64,000 bases of DNA from Suillus spraguei. Taxonomy: Eukaryota > Basidiomycota > Agaricomycetes > Boletales > Suillaceae. Below, in pieces: positions 9,251-21,451 of this stretch; the first letter of the stretch is position 1; each line of letters starts with the position of its first letter. A program made the position numbers and the translations under genes. Where the stretch lies: positions 1 to 64,000 of the forward strand of contig JABCPU010000239.1 of NCBI GenBank assembly GCA_016800925.1, given 5' to 3'. The notes under the pieces were generated by a model. That model saw only the letters and a program-made list of their open reading frames with translations, was not told where the DNA came from and ran no database searches.

Positions 9251-10250
9251 TTACTAACATGACTGCTGTTGACACATCAATGTTGACAGAAGTGGTGATG
9301 CGCTGGAGGGTGGAATTAGGTGGAGAAGCGCTGGGGGCAGTGTTTGATGGAGGGTGTCAAGTTATCAGCAGACCCATGGACAGAGTGAAGATGGGGGAGC
9401 GCTGAGGTGGCATTGTAATATGAAGAAGAACTAGAGGATAAGAATGCGGTTGTGAGCGCTGAGATAGAGCAGTGAAAATGAGCTTACTTACATGACTGCA
9501 GTCGATGCATCAACATTTACCAAAGCCGTGTTGATGGTAGGGCGAACACATGGTGGGGAGTGCTGAAGGGTGTAGTTGAACGAAGAAGTGCTGGGGGTAG
9601 TGAGATGGGGGGGCACTGAGGTGGCATTTGGTGAAGAAGCACTGGAAGATAAGAATGCTATCGTGAGCGCTGAGATGAAGCAGTAAATGTGGGCTTACTT
9701 ACATGACCGCTGTCAACACATTGACGTTTACCAATGGTCGACACTATAACGAGTGCTGAAGGGTGTAGTTGGATGTAGAAGTGCTGGGGGTGGTGAAATA
9801 CTGGAGTGAGATGGGGAGCGCTGAGGTGGCATTTGATAAAGGGCACTAGAAGATAAGAATGCAGTTGTGAGAGGAGAAGCAGTGAAGGTGGGCTTACTTA
9901 CATGACTGCTGTCGACACATCAATGTTTACCAGAGCCTGGTTGATGCTGGGGTGAACAGATGGGGAGTGCTGAAGGGTGTAGTTGGACGAAGAAGTGCTG
10001 GGTAGTGAGATATTGGAGTGAGATGGGGGAGCGATGAGGTGGCTTTTGATAAAAAAGCACTAGAAGAAAAGAAGAAGTAGCACTGGAAGATATGAATGTG
10101 GTTGTGAGCGCCGAGATGAAGCAGTGAATGTGGACTTACTTACATGACTGCTGTCGACACATCGACATTTACCAACTATACATGACTGCTGTCGACACAT
10201 CAACATTTACCAGAGCCTGTCAATGGTTAATGCTAAAATGAGTGCTGAAG
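9240..10250 (-). repeat. Imperfect tandem array, about 210-240 bp units with an exon-like module
   Basis: Six copies of a 36-nt module are seen near 9258, 9492, 9700, 9900, 10140 and 10178; the last two are adjacent. On the minus strand each reads roughly ALVNVDVSTAVM, and most are followed by a GTAAGTAAGC or similar splice donor. Between modules lie degenerate copies of a spacer containing GTGCTGAAGGGTGTAGTTGG on the plus strand. The unit length varies. It sits between the last Plavaka exon and the 8.8-9.2 kb exons. Confidence 0.65.
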
Positions 10251-13200
10251 GGTAGTGTCTGAAGGTGCCGCACCTTGCTGTTCCAATCATCAAAATCCAT
10301 CAAGCACGCACCAGATGCCCTGCCTCCAAGTGCATCTCCCTCATATGAACAAACATATAAGTGTCTACAGTGTCAACGACCAGGTAGTCGGATGGTCCAT
10401 CTGGCACCAGAAGCGCTCCGCGTATTATTGACCTGACTGAGAAAAATTGTGACTGTGCCCGCGTGCGTGCTCGAACTCTGAATAAATTGAAGTTCTTGTC
10501 CTTGCGAAGGCATATACCAGTGGGAGCGTCATATGGGTGCACCAAGGCAAGAGGGAAAGTATGTTTCCCAACTGTACACTCAAACAGAAAGAGCAGGCGG
10601 CCAAAAATCACTTTCGTTGGAGTCATATGAATGAAAATGCAGTCAAAACGTGGTGCACCAAAAAATTGTGGGCTGCAGCGAAGATAATCAGTATGCTGCC
10701 GCCAATCGACCATTGATTCGTAGTTGACTTTCAAAAAGCGAAATTCTGTTATCTTTAACAATAAATCAGTGTAGTGAATGATAGAGCTAAATGAAACAAT
10801 TGAACCTTGTCACTTGCTCGGAGGCGAATCTGTTTCCCTTGCAGTAGAGGTATATTGATGGCAGGTAGGAAGTCATTCAAAAAATCATTGAGTCTGATGT
10901 GCAAGTTTGAAAACGCATCATCACTATGGTAAATGTTCTCGACTGACTCAAAAGTCAGTGGGGGTTGTTTTGACCCAACTTTCACATGGAAAAAACCTGC
11001 CAGTGGAATCACTGCATCATCTGTAGCATTGAGCGCATCATCTGCAGCATCAAACTGATCTTGTGTTTGTAAGTGAAGATATTCATCGAAGTCTAATAAA
11101 CGACGATGAATATCTTCTGCGGCAAGTTGCCAATGATTTATGCGCAGGATCTGTAACTAAGTTCAGAGAGTGTTACATTATCATACAATGAAAAAATAAC
11201 ATGACCTGCTCGGCAACATTTTGGAAGTTTGTCCGCAGCAAATACGAATCCTTCAATGATCCATGCATCTTCTCGTTTGGCTTCGTGTTGTAGTTCCGTG
11301 TGGCTCCTTTCACTTCAATGTCATCAAACAAATGCACATTCATATGGAGTTTCAGGAAGTTCCAACCCTTATCCTCGATATCTGCTGTTTTTTCGATATA
11401 TTGCTGTGTATATGTCAATAATATGTAATGTCGGAACACCAGAAACATACCTTTAAGAACCCAGAAAACATTTGAACTATGTTTCTCCCTTCACAAATCG
11501 TATCCAATGTGTGAACCTCCAACGATGCATACATGTCAACTTTAATATACAGACGTATGCACTGAAGAAGCAGGTAACCAAGCGGACAGTCCTCCTCTGT
11601 CACGACATCATGTGCTGCATATAGTATCATCTAGTTAGTCATTAGTATCATTCAAACAGAACAGACACAAGGCTGCAAACCTTCGAAATGTTCTCAGGTA
11701 TGGAACTGTCAGTAAACGCAATGTCCATGACCTGATTGGGGTGCTTCTGATTGCGCCAGCGTGGAAATTCTTTAAATCTGTAAGATGCATCTAAATCAGC
11801 TTCAATAATATGTGAGAACCAATTCCAAACCTCTTGTCAATATGAGAAACAACATCTCTCCCAAGGTCATTCAGGTACTTCTGGAATTCAACCCAAAGAT
11901 GGTCATCAAAAAGGCCTCCATCACGGAAATGAAGCTTGTCATATGACAGTGCTCGGTGAACATCTATGCGCTGTATTAGCCAGAGTGAGTTCTGTCAATG
12001 TATATATTGTTAGTTGAAAGGAAGATTCAGGTCGAGAAATGCTCACATCCACGTCACAAAGTCCATACTCCTTTAGTGTTTTCTCTCTCTCCTCCAAAGT
12101 GTGCTTTGTTCGCGCTAAGTTGACGATTGCCTGCAAGTCTTTGCTTGTTCAAAGAGGGTATCTCGTTGATACATCCAAGAGCGTGTCTTGAGGGACCAGG
12201 CAAATATGGCATGGCCACAGACTCCGTACTCCTCAAATCAGTGACATCACACATCTATGATTGTCATTGACCATGGACCATCAGTGGCAAAGAAATAGCT
12301 ATAACTATAGACACCTACTGTTCCTCATAATCAGCTGACAAAATAAGAATTGATGGGAAGAACCAACGCGAGAGACGGTCTAAGCATTCAAACCATTGTC
12401 CCATTTTTGATTTCGAGGTTAGCGATGCGAGAATTCTCGAAAATGCCTAGTGCCAGACTTTGTTTCTAAAATTAACCCAACCAGGCTTTTTCACGAATTC
12501 TTTGTCCTCCTTCACCTATTAACAAATAAGCTAGTGTCAGTACAGCAAAGATTGGGGCATACAACCGGTAGCCAGCCGACAACATAACCACCACCTATAC
12601 CCTCTCCATTGCATATGTCTGTAGGCAAGTTTGCTAACCGAGTGACGACAGGATAGGCTTTTGCAGTACCAGAAGTTGACAACTTGGTCTTATCGGCATA
12701 CAGTTTGAATATCAGTGGCTTAGCTCCTTCAGGCAATTGTGACTGGTAAACATGACATTTGAAAACATTACAGTAGGAACTGCTCAAATACATACTTGAA
12801 GGTCCCAGAATGCATCTGCTGTGTAAGGCTCGTTATGAACCGTACAAAATTTTCACCATCAAATTTTGATAGGTGCTGTGCATCAAATGTTAAATGCGGG
12901 AAAAGACGTGGGTCTCGAAGAAGGTCAGCAGCCCATTCCCAAAGGTCCCGATAATGTACTTCAAAATCCCATGATTTATCCTCATACGTCATCGAAATCA
13001 CTTCTTTCGTGAACTAAACTATATCATGTCAGACAGATGGACACCATTAAAAGAAATTGAACCACCCCCGTGACATGTTGAGATGCTGCATCCCATTTCC
13101 TGTGAATGTCCTTGTGGTTTTCGAAGGTGAACTTGTCATTTCCGATAGCACACTGGCGGCAGATCTTAATGAGCCGATCAGTTTGGTCATTGTTCAGCAC

Positions 13201-13657
13201 AGCCTCGAGAGCAATCTGAGCAACTTCAAACTCTAGTCGAGACTTGAATGGAAGCCATGGCTTCTTGTTAGGCAGGGGATCAGAAGTTGCTGCCATCGGA
13301 TTGCGCTGGAAGTCCTCAAACGCATAAACCTTGGCCTTGATGCCTGTCACGAATTCCAAATACAAATCATTACTCTTTTCTCAATTTCCCTAAAGTGTCT
13401 AAACCCAGTGCTAAGACAAACACAAACTCCATCGAAATTCCCACATCCACTTCTATAACCGAACTTCCTGATGAAGATGAAGAGATCTTTTATGATGCTA
13501 TTGGAAAGATAAGATAAGATAGTATCACGTGATCTTAGAACCTTCTAGAATATGATGTCATAACAATGTCACAACTATCACATCGTACGATTCTCATTTC
13601 TATTTTATGATTGGCTAGTAGTTTCAAACTCAGTTTATATCTCAGTTTCAATATGTG

Positions 13658-13703
13658 TATATAGTTAGCTAGTTTCGCTGTAGTAGCTCTTTAGTTCAAA
13701 CCT
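13658..13703 (+). promoter_or_regulatory. TATA box and self-primer (R start) in gypsy-2 LTR
   Basis: TATATAG at 13658-13664 is followed 35 bases later by AGTTCAAACCT (13693-13703). That 11-mer is exactly complementary to the AGGTTTGAACT found just inside the 5' LTR, so 13693 is the likely transcript start. The same pair recurs in the 3' LTR (11-mer at 21326-21336). Confidence 0.7.
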
Positions 13704-13757
13704 CTTGTATCTACAACTGTAGCAATCCAAGACGTCCTTGCTCCTCTCTCTCTTTGT

Positions 13758-14537
13758 TTTTTTTTTATTTTTTTTATTTTTGATCCTTGTTTATTGTCCG
13801 TTGGGGCTATGCCCTATGATGGACACTACCTACTGTACATCTAATCTATTCGTATATGCTTTGGTCCGTTTTTTGGTTGTCTATGCTATACAGTGGTCCT
13901 GGCTTGCGCGCGGACGTTAGGGCCTTCTTCAGGCTCTTGATATGATTTGTGCGACTTGTTGTCGCGTTTCCTCTATTCCTTCTCCTTTTCTGCTGGGGGG
14001 GTTACATCTCTGAAGGTTTGTTCCAATCTTCTCGTGCGCGCGATGTACGTCAACGTTGCTCTCATTCCCTTGCTTTCGTTCAGCAGGTACTCGATTTTGC
14101 ATTGTCTTGCTCCAACTTCTTTCCTCATTTGTTCTCTCTGGTTCACGTATGCTGGGCAGACTAGGATGAAGTGGTGTACCGTTTTGTCATGGTTTTCGCA
14201 TGCTGGGCAACGCGCCGTTGGGGATTTTGCTATTCGTTTGAGGTGTTTGTTGAGCGCTATATGTCCCGTGCGGAGTTGAAACATCAGTGAGCTGTGACGT
14301 CTCGGTAGCTTCTCTATCTTCTTTGCAAACTTCTTTGATGGTGCTGACGTGTCGACTGATTTGAGCAGTGTGTAGCACGGTGAGTTCTCCATGATGGTGG
14401 TGGCCTCTTTTTTGATCTTTGCATAGAAGTGTTGTCTTAGTGCCGCTTTGCTCCTTGGTAGGATTCTGAGTTCTCCTTCCTCGGTTAGGAGCGACTTTGG
14501 CTGGGCTCGTGTGTCTGATGATTCGCCTCGTGCGGCG
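13758..14537 (-). mobile_element. 5'-truncated Tad-like LINE in the gypsy-2 5' LTR
   Basis: This is an insertion of about 780 bp flanked by the 9-bp direct repeat TCTCTTTGT (13749-13757 and 14538-14546). It is in minus orientation: the T-rich run at 13757-13791 is its poly(A)-like tail, and the other end is truncated within the coding region. Both features are hallmarks of target-primed reverse transcription. It is placed precisely by comparison with the uninterrupted LTR at 21388. Confidence 0.85.
13973..14537 (-). CDS. LINE ORF2 C-terminal fragment with zinc-knuckle-like end
   Basis: About 188 codons are open to the stop at 13973. The fragment shows the C-terminal signature of fungal LINE polyproteins: SSLMFQLRTGHIALNKHLKR, then a C-x2-C...H...C cluster (CPACENHDKTVHHF, followed by VCPAY), and a basic tail. 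Reverse transcriptase and endonuclease parts are missing because the copy is 5'-truncated. The apparent extra N-terminal residues above 14537 are LTR sequence that happens to be open. Confidence 0.75.
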
Positions 14538-14609
14538 TCTCTTTGTGATAACCTTAGTTTGAGTCCTAGTCTCTGCCCTTGCATTAATTCATTTGTGGGT
14601 TGTGACATT

Positions 14610-14620
14610 AGGTTTGAACT
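14610..14620 (+). promoter_or_regulatory. Self-priming site of gypsy-2
   Basis: AGGTTTGAACT lies two bases inside the 5' LTR. It is complementary over all 11 bases to AGTTCAAACCT at the inferred RNA start in the LTR. No TGG-starting tRNA primer site is seen. This fits the Tf1/sushi self-priming mode. Confidence 0.75.
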
Positions 14621-15383
14621 TTAGGGGACTCCGACTCGCATACCACTGCATACCTTTCTTCTGGACTCCTCTTCAACGATAGTACCATTGTAGACGATTC
14701 CTAGAAGTCTCTTATCATCTTCTGTACATGTTTGTAAAGGCACTAGCACTTGCAGACCAGTACAAAATGTTTTGTCTTGCCTGACCCTAAAAAGTCATGA
14801 TCTTTCTTCTCCCCTTTGCTCATTTGAGCGCATTTCTACCAATAGTCTTTTGTAGTTAGTAGACCTCTACCAGGCCCAGCCTTACATTGCTGCTGCTAGT
14901 AGACGGTGGACGAGCAACATTAGGTGTTCGATCCATGACCTCAGTGCTGGCCCAAGACCCTGCCTGCTGAGCTCTACGATAGTTTCCTTTTACGATAGTT
15001 TCTTTTCATACGATAGAAGGTCTAGTCTTCTTCTGAGTATTTAGTGGAATTGCCTCGTTGTTCAAGAGAGACTGGTCACTTGTAAGCTTCAGCTGGAAGA
15101 GCACCGTGTCCCTCGAGATAACTTTTCCCACTTGGAAGATCACAAAAACCTTTACTATAGTTTTCCTAGTTAGTAAATAGGGAAGCGCCTAGTTGGGTTG
15201 ATTAAAGAACCCTTTAGGACCTGAGTACGTGGTAGATCTGATCAGATATCGGGGACCGCTCAGTTTTCCATTTACATACTTCTTTTCCCATCTCCTTTTC
15301 ACCATCTTTCCTATTCGGGTTGACCATTACGACTAGTCAACCACAGACATCAGTAAATCGGGTTCCAGAATACAACTGGTACT
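14621..15383 (+). other. Leader of gypsy-2 (no gene seen)
   Basis: About 760 bases lie between the priming site and the first gag codon, with no coding frame of note. The sequence contains repeated TACGATAG motifs near 14978-15025. It is probably the untranslated, packaging-related leader. It is unusually long for this class, but I see no further insertion boundary in it. Confidence 0.5.
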
Positions 15384-17124
15384 ATGTCTGCTCCCACCAC
15401 TACCATTCACAACGAACAAGCTTTGGCTGAGTATATCGCAAATGCTATCAATGTTGCGATTGCTCCAGTCCAAGAGCAAGTTCAAAGACTCAAGAATATG
15501 AATGATGTCTTACAAGATCAGAACGAAAAACTCCATGAAGAACTTTGTCAATATAGGGAAAGAATTGATGAACTGGAAGCAAAACCTACATCAACAGGAG
15601 GAGCTCCCAAAATTGCGAAGTGTTAAGACTGTACTCAAGGGTAGAGAGATCCGAAGGGCTTTGGCCTCAGTTCGTGCACTGTGCCCCTTTCTCGAGTAAT
15701 GCCCCTTTATTTCAGGGAGGAGTTATTCGTCCGAAGACCTGGAAGGAGTTGCATGACGGATCCGGGTGCCCAAAGGTATCGGATATGGTACGTCCGAAGG
15801 TTATTCGGAACGTAAGGAGAGGACAGAGATTAAGGCTAGTCTCGGAACGAGTTCCTAACTAGAAACTAACAGAGGTAGACTATCTGAAGATAGAGTCGGA
15901 GATATAGACTATAGGAATCAATCCTAAGTCTCGGAAGGTGACTTAAAGCGGAAAGTGGCTTAAGTCCGGAGGGAACAGAATGAGTTGAATCTAAGATGAT
16001 ATTTGAACTAAGGTTCTACGGAGATCTACAAGTGGTTTATATACTGTAAGTATCTAAGACGGATAATCAGCAAGTCCAGGACCGAGGGCTATGTACGAAG
16101 TGTAACGGAAGTCTATTAGTTAATGCACAGCGGATCAGTAAGCATGAATCAGAAATGAACACAGGAAACAGATCAGTAACACAGGACAGAAATATAAACA
16201 GCCGGAATACCGGAAACAGGAGGAATGACGAAAGGAGATAGACGCAGATGTGCACAAGGGAGTTAAGGTGCGAGAAGCGAGCACATTCGGATGGGTGGTC
16301 TGGGCAGGATCTGTGGACCGGACGGATATGGAATCGATCGGATCTGATCGGATATGGTCGGATCTGAGATTAGAAGTATGGTATATGACACGAAGCCAAC
16401 AGAGTTCACTGGAGGAAAAGATTCCATTGATGTTGAAACATTCTTGGCACAAGTATCCCTCTACCTCACACAATATCCCAACGCAACGCGACAACAACAC
16501 CTCAGTTTAATGTTGTCTTATCTTAAGGGAAATGCCGGAAAATGGGCAGAGCCTTACGTTAAGAAACAAGCTGCAGGAGAATTGGACTTCCAAGACTTTT
16601 TAGAGGAGTTCTCACGCATGTTTAAAGATGAGAACAAAGAAGTGAAGGCCATCAGAGAATTAGAGACCCTTAGGCAAGGATCTAGTTCTGTTCCAGAATA
16701 TGTTGCATCCTTCAAACAAAAATCGGTATTCACAAACTTCTCCGACTATGACCTCCGCCTCAAACTCCGATCTGGTCTACAAACCCAGATCAAAGAACAA
16801 CTCGCTCATGTTGCACTCAAAGACAAGAACACTTTCAATAAATTGGTTGAAAGAGCAGTAGAAATTGGGCAAAACTTTGAAGAGTTGGATGCAGAAAAGA
16901 AGCAAAACACCTGGTGGACTCCCAAGTCTAACAGTGGAGTTCCTTCTTCATCAAGGGCTGGACCCAGTAACAGTGACGCCATGGATGTCAACTCTGGAAG
17001 GCAAAAGAATGCCCCCAAACCGCAAGGAAAGCCTGGTGCTTTCAAATGTTACAGATGCAGTGGAGAAGGCCATATGGCTAGGAACTGTAAAGAAGCACTG
17101 AAACCAGTGCAAGTGAAGGCATAG
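15384..17124 (+). pseudogene. Gag of gypsy-2, interrupted by a solo LTR
   Basis: The first exon-like part (15384-15620) starts MSAPTTTIHNEQALAEYIAN and contains a coiled coil. After removal of the 770-bp LTR and one CGAAG copy, the frame continues at once as PTEFTGGKDSIDVETFLAQ from 16396. This is a Ty3-type capsid domain with ELETLRQGSSSVPEYVASF. It ends with the zinc knuckle CYRCSGEGHMARNC and the stop at 17122-17124. The restored protein is about 325 residues. Nothing else in it is broken. Confidence 0.82.
15621..16390 (+). repeat. Solo LTR of a third family (family C, 770 bp) in gypsy-2 gag
   Basis: It runs from TGTTAAGAC to TATATGACA and is flanked by the perfect duplication CGAAG (15616-15620 and 16391-16395). 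It shares ends, a GGCTTTGGCCTCAG-type block and a TTTATATACTGTA box with the larger solo LTR at 46107-47746. No internal coding region remains, so it is the product of LTR-LTR recombination. Confidence 0.88.
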
Positions 17125-17360
17125 TCTGCCAAAGAAGAAACCATGCCTAAATGGTTCAAGGACTGGTTATCCTCCAAAGAAGGCAAGGGTTTTTAGAAGG
17201 GTTGAAGTCAGAGTCTGCAGACCTAGACCCGAACAATCAATTCTCTATTCTTTCTAGTTTTTCAGATGTAACGGAAGTGTATATATGATCCAAATCAGAG
17301 CATTTTTATATTCCGATTACACTGAAAGGAAAGAACAGACAAGCAGACGTAAAAGCACTT

Positions 17361-20300
17361 ATGGATTGTGGGGCATCAACATTATTTATAAGCGAAAGAT
17401 TTGTAAAGAACAATGATGTCCGGTGTCGTAAATTATTGCATCCCATACCAGTCAAGAACATTGATGGTTCCTTAAATGCCGCTGGAGCTATGACAAGATT
17501 CGCTGAAATAGGATTAAAGATTGGAGATCATGAAGAAGATAAAGCAGCCTTCATGGTTACAGATCTAAGAAGCGATGATGTTATTATCGGTATAGATTGG
17601 CTAAGGTATCATAATCCAGAGATTGATTGGAACGCAGGACGATTTGCTCTTACACGATGCCCAGTCAAGTGTGAGACTAAAAAAGAAAAAAGACAAAAAA
17701 ATAGAGAAAAACGAAAAACCCAAAAACAGGGTGACTTGCCAGATCTGATTCCCACAGAAGAGGAAGATGACGATGAAGGCATGGCAAAGAAGAGGGCGAT
17801 GGTTGAGGAAATAGAAGATGAAGATAGTCCAAAGAATGAATGGATTAGATATAAAGCTTCTATCGCCAGAGAACAAAAAGTAGCAGAGGAAGCTACTAAG
17901 AAGAAAAAGTCTGTAGAAGAAATGGTTCCAGATTGGCTTCACGATTACCTGGGTGTATTCTCAGAAGAGGAATCAAAGAGATTTCCTGAAAGAAAGAAAT
18001 GGGATCATGCGATAGATCTCAAAGATGAGAATGATCTTCCACCGAATGCAAAACCATATCCTTTATCACCCAAAGAAATGGACACACTGAAAGATTGGTT
18101 AAAAGCCGAAACTGCATTAGGACGTATTAGAGATTCACAGTCTCCTGTTGCAGCACCTTTCTTCTTTGTGGCCAAAAAAGATGGCAAATTATGACCGGTA
18201 ATGGACTATAGAAAGCTCAATGAGAAAATGGTTAAAAATGTGTATCCTCTACCGAGATCTCAAGATCTAATTGATGCTTTAACTGGTGCCACAATGTATT
18301 CCAAAATGGATGTATGATGGGGATACAATAATATTCGGATGAAAGAAGGAGACGAGTGGAAGGCAGCCTTCAAAACGCCTTTTGGTCACCATGAACCAAC
18401 CGTAATGTATTTTGGGTTGACAAATTCTCCAGCAACTTTCCAGACCATGATGAATGAAATATTTAGAGATCTCATTGATGGAAAGACGGTCATTGTCTAC
18501 ATCGATGACATCTTGGTCTTTACAAATGGAAATAAGGAGCAACACCGAAAAGTCGTGTGAGAAGTACTCAAACGATTAAGAGATAATGACCTGTTCTTGA
18601 AACCAGAGAAATGTAGTTTCGAACAGTCTAAAGTTGAATTCTTAGGGTTGATCGTGGAAAAAGGCAATGTGTCTATGGATCCTGTGAAAGTAGAAGGAGT
18701 ATTAAAATGGCCTGTTCCCAAATGCGTAAAAGACATACAAGCATTCATGGGTTTTGCCAACTTCTATCGAAGATTCATATTGGGGTTCTCAGATATAGCC
18801 AGACCAATGAATGATTTGCTAAGAAAAGATGTTCCATGGAATTGGACAGAGAAACAACAGAATGCATTTGATGAATTGAAGAAATGATTCACAGAAGCTC
18901 CACTCCTAGTAATGCCAGACATTGAGAAAAAGAAAAGAATAGAGACCGATGCTTCTGATTATGCATCTGGTGCAGTACTTTCTCAACAGATGGAAGATGG
19001 ACTATGGCATCCTGTCGCTTATTATTCGAAGTCAATGAATGATGCAGAACAAAATTACGATATTTATGACAAAGAATTATTAGCAATCATTCGAGCGTTA
19101 GAAGAGTGGAGGCACTATGTGCAGGGAGCACCTCATCCTGTGGAGATCTGGACCGATCATAAGAATCTCGAGTATTTCATGACGAGTCAAAAATTGACAC
19201 GAAGGCAAGCCAGATGGAGTCTGTTCCTGGCAGAGTATGAATTTACACTCCAACATAAGCCTGGTGTAGTCAATGATAAGGCCGATCGTCTGTCTCAGAG
19301 ATCAGACCACAGAGGGGGGGTAGAAAATGACAATTCTGATCGCATTTTGCTTAAACCGGAATTTTTCAAAATCAATGCTGCTAAAAGAGGCCAAGTTCTT
19401 ATAGAAGGAGAAAAATCTCTTCTCAAAAAGATTAGACAAAGTACAGAACGAGAGCCTGAAGTGATGAAAGTGCTAGAAACGTTAAAAGCAGCACCAGTGC
19501 AATTGTGTAGAGGAGTCGAAGAATGGAATGTTGAAGATGGATTGGTGTTATTCTGAGGATTGGTCTATGTTCCAAATGATAAAGAAATCCACCAAGAGAT
19601 TCTAGAGTTATTCCATGACTCACCACCGGCTGGACATCCTGGACGTGCCAAAACCTTAGAATTGATTTCCAGAAACTATTGGTGGCCAATGATGACAAAA
19701 AGTGTTCATGACTATGTAGATGGTTGTGATCGTTGCAGACAAACAAAGGTCTATCCTAGTAAACCGACGGGACCTTTACAGCCAAATGAAGTTCCAGAAG
19801 GACCTTGGCAAATGATTACATGTGACCTGATTGTGGACCTACCAAAGAGTGAAGGGTGTGATAGCATTTTTGTTGTCGTTGATCGATTTACAAAACAAGC
19901 ACACTTTATTCCCACCAATAAAGAAGTAGACTCGAAGGAAATTGCTGAGCTATTCTTAAAAAATGTATGGAAACATCATGGAACACCAAAGAAAGTGATT
20001 TCAGATAGAGGAACACAGTTCGTATCGAAATTTATGGGACAAATGTCAAAAAGATTAGGCACAAAATGGTCTGCTTCGACCACCTATCACCCTCATATGG
20101 ACGGACAAACAGAATGCGTAAATCAAGAAGTTGAACAATATTTACGCCTGTTTACCTCTTATAGACAAAATGATTGGGTATCTTGGTTGCCGATTGCAGA
20201 ATTCTCGCATAATAACGCAGTCACAGTCACCGGTCATAGCCCTTTCAAAGTTCTATATGGATATAATCCAGAATTCATGATATCTCCTAATTCCAACTCC

Positions 20301-20976
20301 CGTATTCCCGTTGCCGATGAAAGAGTGGATCAAACGAAAGAAGCAAGAGATGATGCGGAAAATACTTTGAAACTAGTCAATGAACGAATGAAACGGTTCT
20401 ATGACAAAGGAGTAAAAGACGCACCACAGTATAAAAAGGGAGACAAAGTCTGGCTAGATGCAAAAAAAAATTAAACAATGTCGTCCAAGTCAAAAACTGT
20501 CAGATCGTCGTCTTGGGCCCTTTGAAATACTAGAGAAGATTGGTGAGGTAAACTATAAATTGAAATTACCGGCAAACTATCAGATCCATCCGGTTTTTCA
20601 TGTTCAGTTACTCACCCCATACTATGCATCTCAAATGATCCCTCATTCTCAACCCACCCGACCACCTCCTGACATAATTGACGATCAGGAAGAATTTGTT
20701 GTAGAAGAAGTATTAGATAGCCAATTATTCCAAGGAAAGCTGCAATACTGAGTAAAATGGGAAGGATATCTGATAGAAGAATCGACATGGGAACCAGAAG
20801 AAAACGTAAAGAATTCCCCAATTCTTATGATGGAGTTTCACAAAAAAATCCCACGGCGGCTAAAACCAAAAGAATTCAAGGTTCTATACTTAATTCGGAA
20901 GATTTCAAGAAATGGAGAACGCGTAACATCAGACCTTCATACATTCGTGATGATGCTCATCCTAGAGAGGGGGTAA
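17361..20976 (+). pseudogene. Pol of gypsy-2: protease, RT, RNase H, integrase, chromodomain
   Basis: Protease (MDCGASTLFISERFV) leads, then RT with [20 protein letters not shown] and the catalytic VIYIDD-type box ([10 protein letters not shown], about 18495), RNase H (ETDASDYASGAVL, TDHKNLEYF), and integrase with its H-H-C-C finger (HPGRAKTLELI, CDRCRQTK), first Asp in ITCDLIVDLP, second in VISDRGTQF and Glu in NQEVEQYLR. A chromodomain follows (VKWEGYLIEESTWEPEENV). Six in-frame TGA stops interrupt it at 18192, 18315, 18558, 18885, 19554 and 20749. Each replaces a residue expected to be arginine, as in GKL*PVMDYRKLN and MDV*WGYNN. One frameshift lies in the A-run 20462-20470. Otherwise it is complete, so silencing rather than drift broke it. 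Confidence 0.9.
20964..20976 (+). promoter_or_regulatory. Polypurine tract of gypsy-2
   Basis: AGAGAGGGGGTAA lies immediately before the 3' LTR and overlaps the end of pol, whose stop is the final TAA. It is the expected plus-strand primer. Confidence 0.75.
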
Positions 20977-21451
20977 TGTCATGAATTCCAAATACAAATC
21001 ATTACTCTTTTCTCAATTTCCCTAAAGCGTCTAAACCCAGCGCTAAGACAAACACAAACTCCATCGAAATTCCCACATCCGCTTCTGTAACCGAACTTCC
21101 TGATGAAGATGAAGAGATCTTTTATGATGCTATTGGATAAGATAAGATAAGATAGTATCACGTGATCTTAGAACCTTCTAGAATATGATGTCATAACAAT
21201 GTCACAACTATCACATCATACGATTCTCATTTCTATTTTATGATTGGCTAGTAGTTTCAAACTCAGTTTATATCTCAGTTTCAATATGTGTATATAGTTA
21301 GCTAGTTTCGCTGTAGTAGCTCTTTAGTTCAAACCTCTTGTATCTACAACTGTAGCAATCCAAGACGTCCTTGCTCCTCTCTCTCTTTGTGATAACCTTA
21401 GTTTGAGTCCTAGTCTCTGCCCTTGCATTAATTCATTTGTGGGTTGTGACA
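20977..21451 (+). repeat. 3' LTR of gypsy-2 (475 bp)
   Basis: This is an uninterrupted LTR, TGTCATGAATTCC to TTGTGACA, followed by the target copy ATGCC. It gives the reference for the broken 5' LTR. Differences from that copy in the first 200 bases are mainly CG versus TG/CA pairs. Confidence 0.92.

Larger units (their letters stand above)
13345..14607 (+). repeat. 5' LTR of gypsy-2, interrupted by a LINE
   Basis: The LTR parts are 13345-13757 and 14547-14607, with the inserted LINE and its second target copy between them. Compared with the uninterrupted 3' LTR (20977-21451, 475 bp), the parts join cleanly. It carries TATATAG at 13658-13664 and the inferred transcript start AGTTCAAACCT at 13693. 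Confidence 0.9.
13345..21451 (+). mobile_element. gypsy-2, complete Ty3/gypsy chromovirus inserted in Plavaka
   Basis: Its two LTRs start TGTCAYGAATTCC and end TTGTGACA. They are flanked by the 5-bp duplication ATGCC (13340-13344 and 21452-21456). Internally it holds a self-priming site, gag, protease, reverse transcriptase, RNase H, integrase, chromodomain and a polypurine tract. It has itself been hit by a LINE (in the 5' LTR) and by a solo LTR of another family (in gag). Net length without these is about 6.5 kb. Pol is open except for six TGA stops and one A-run frameshift. The two LTRs differ mostly at CpG sites. Confidence 0.92.

Noticed and set aside
14541..14608. N-terminal extension of the LINE frame
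   Set aside because: These bases are the end of the gypsy-2 LTR (identical at 21383-21450), not LINE sequence.
16354..16395. Start of gag at 16354
   Set aside because: The first codons lie in the solo LTR; true gag starts at 15384 and resumes at 16396.
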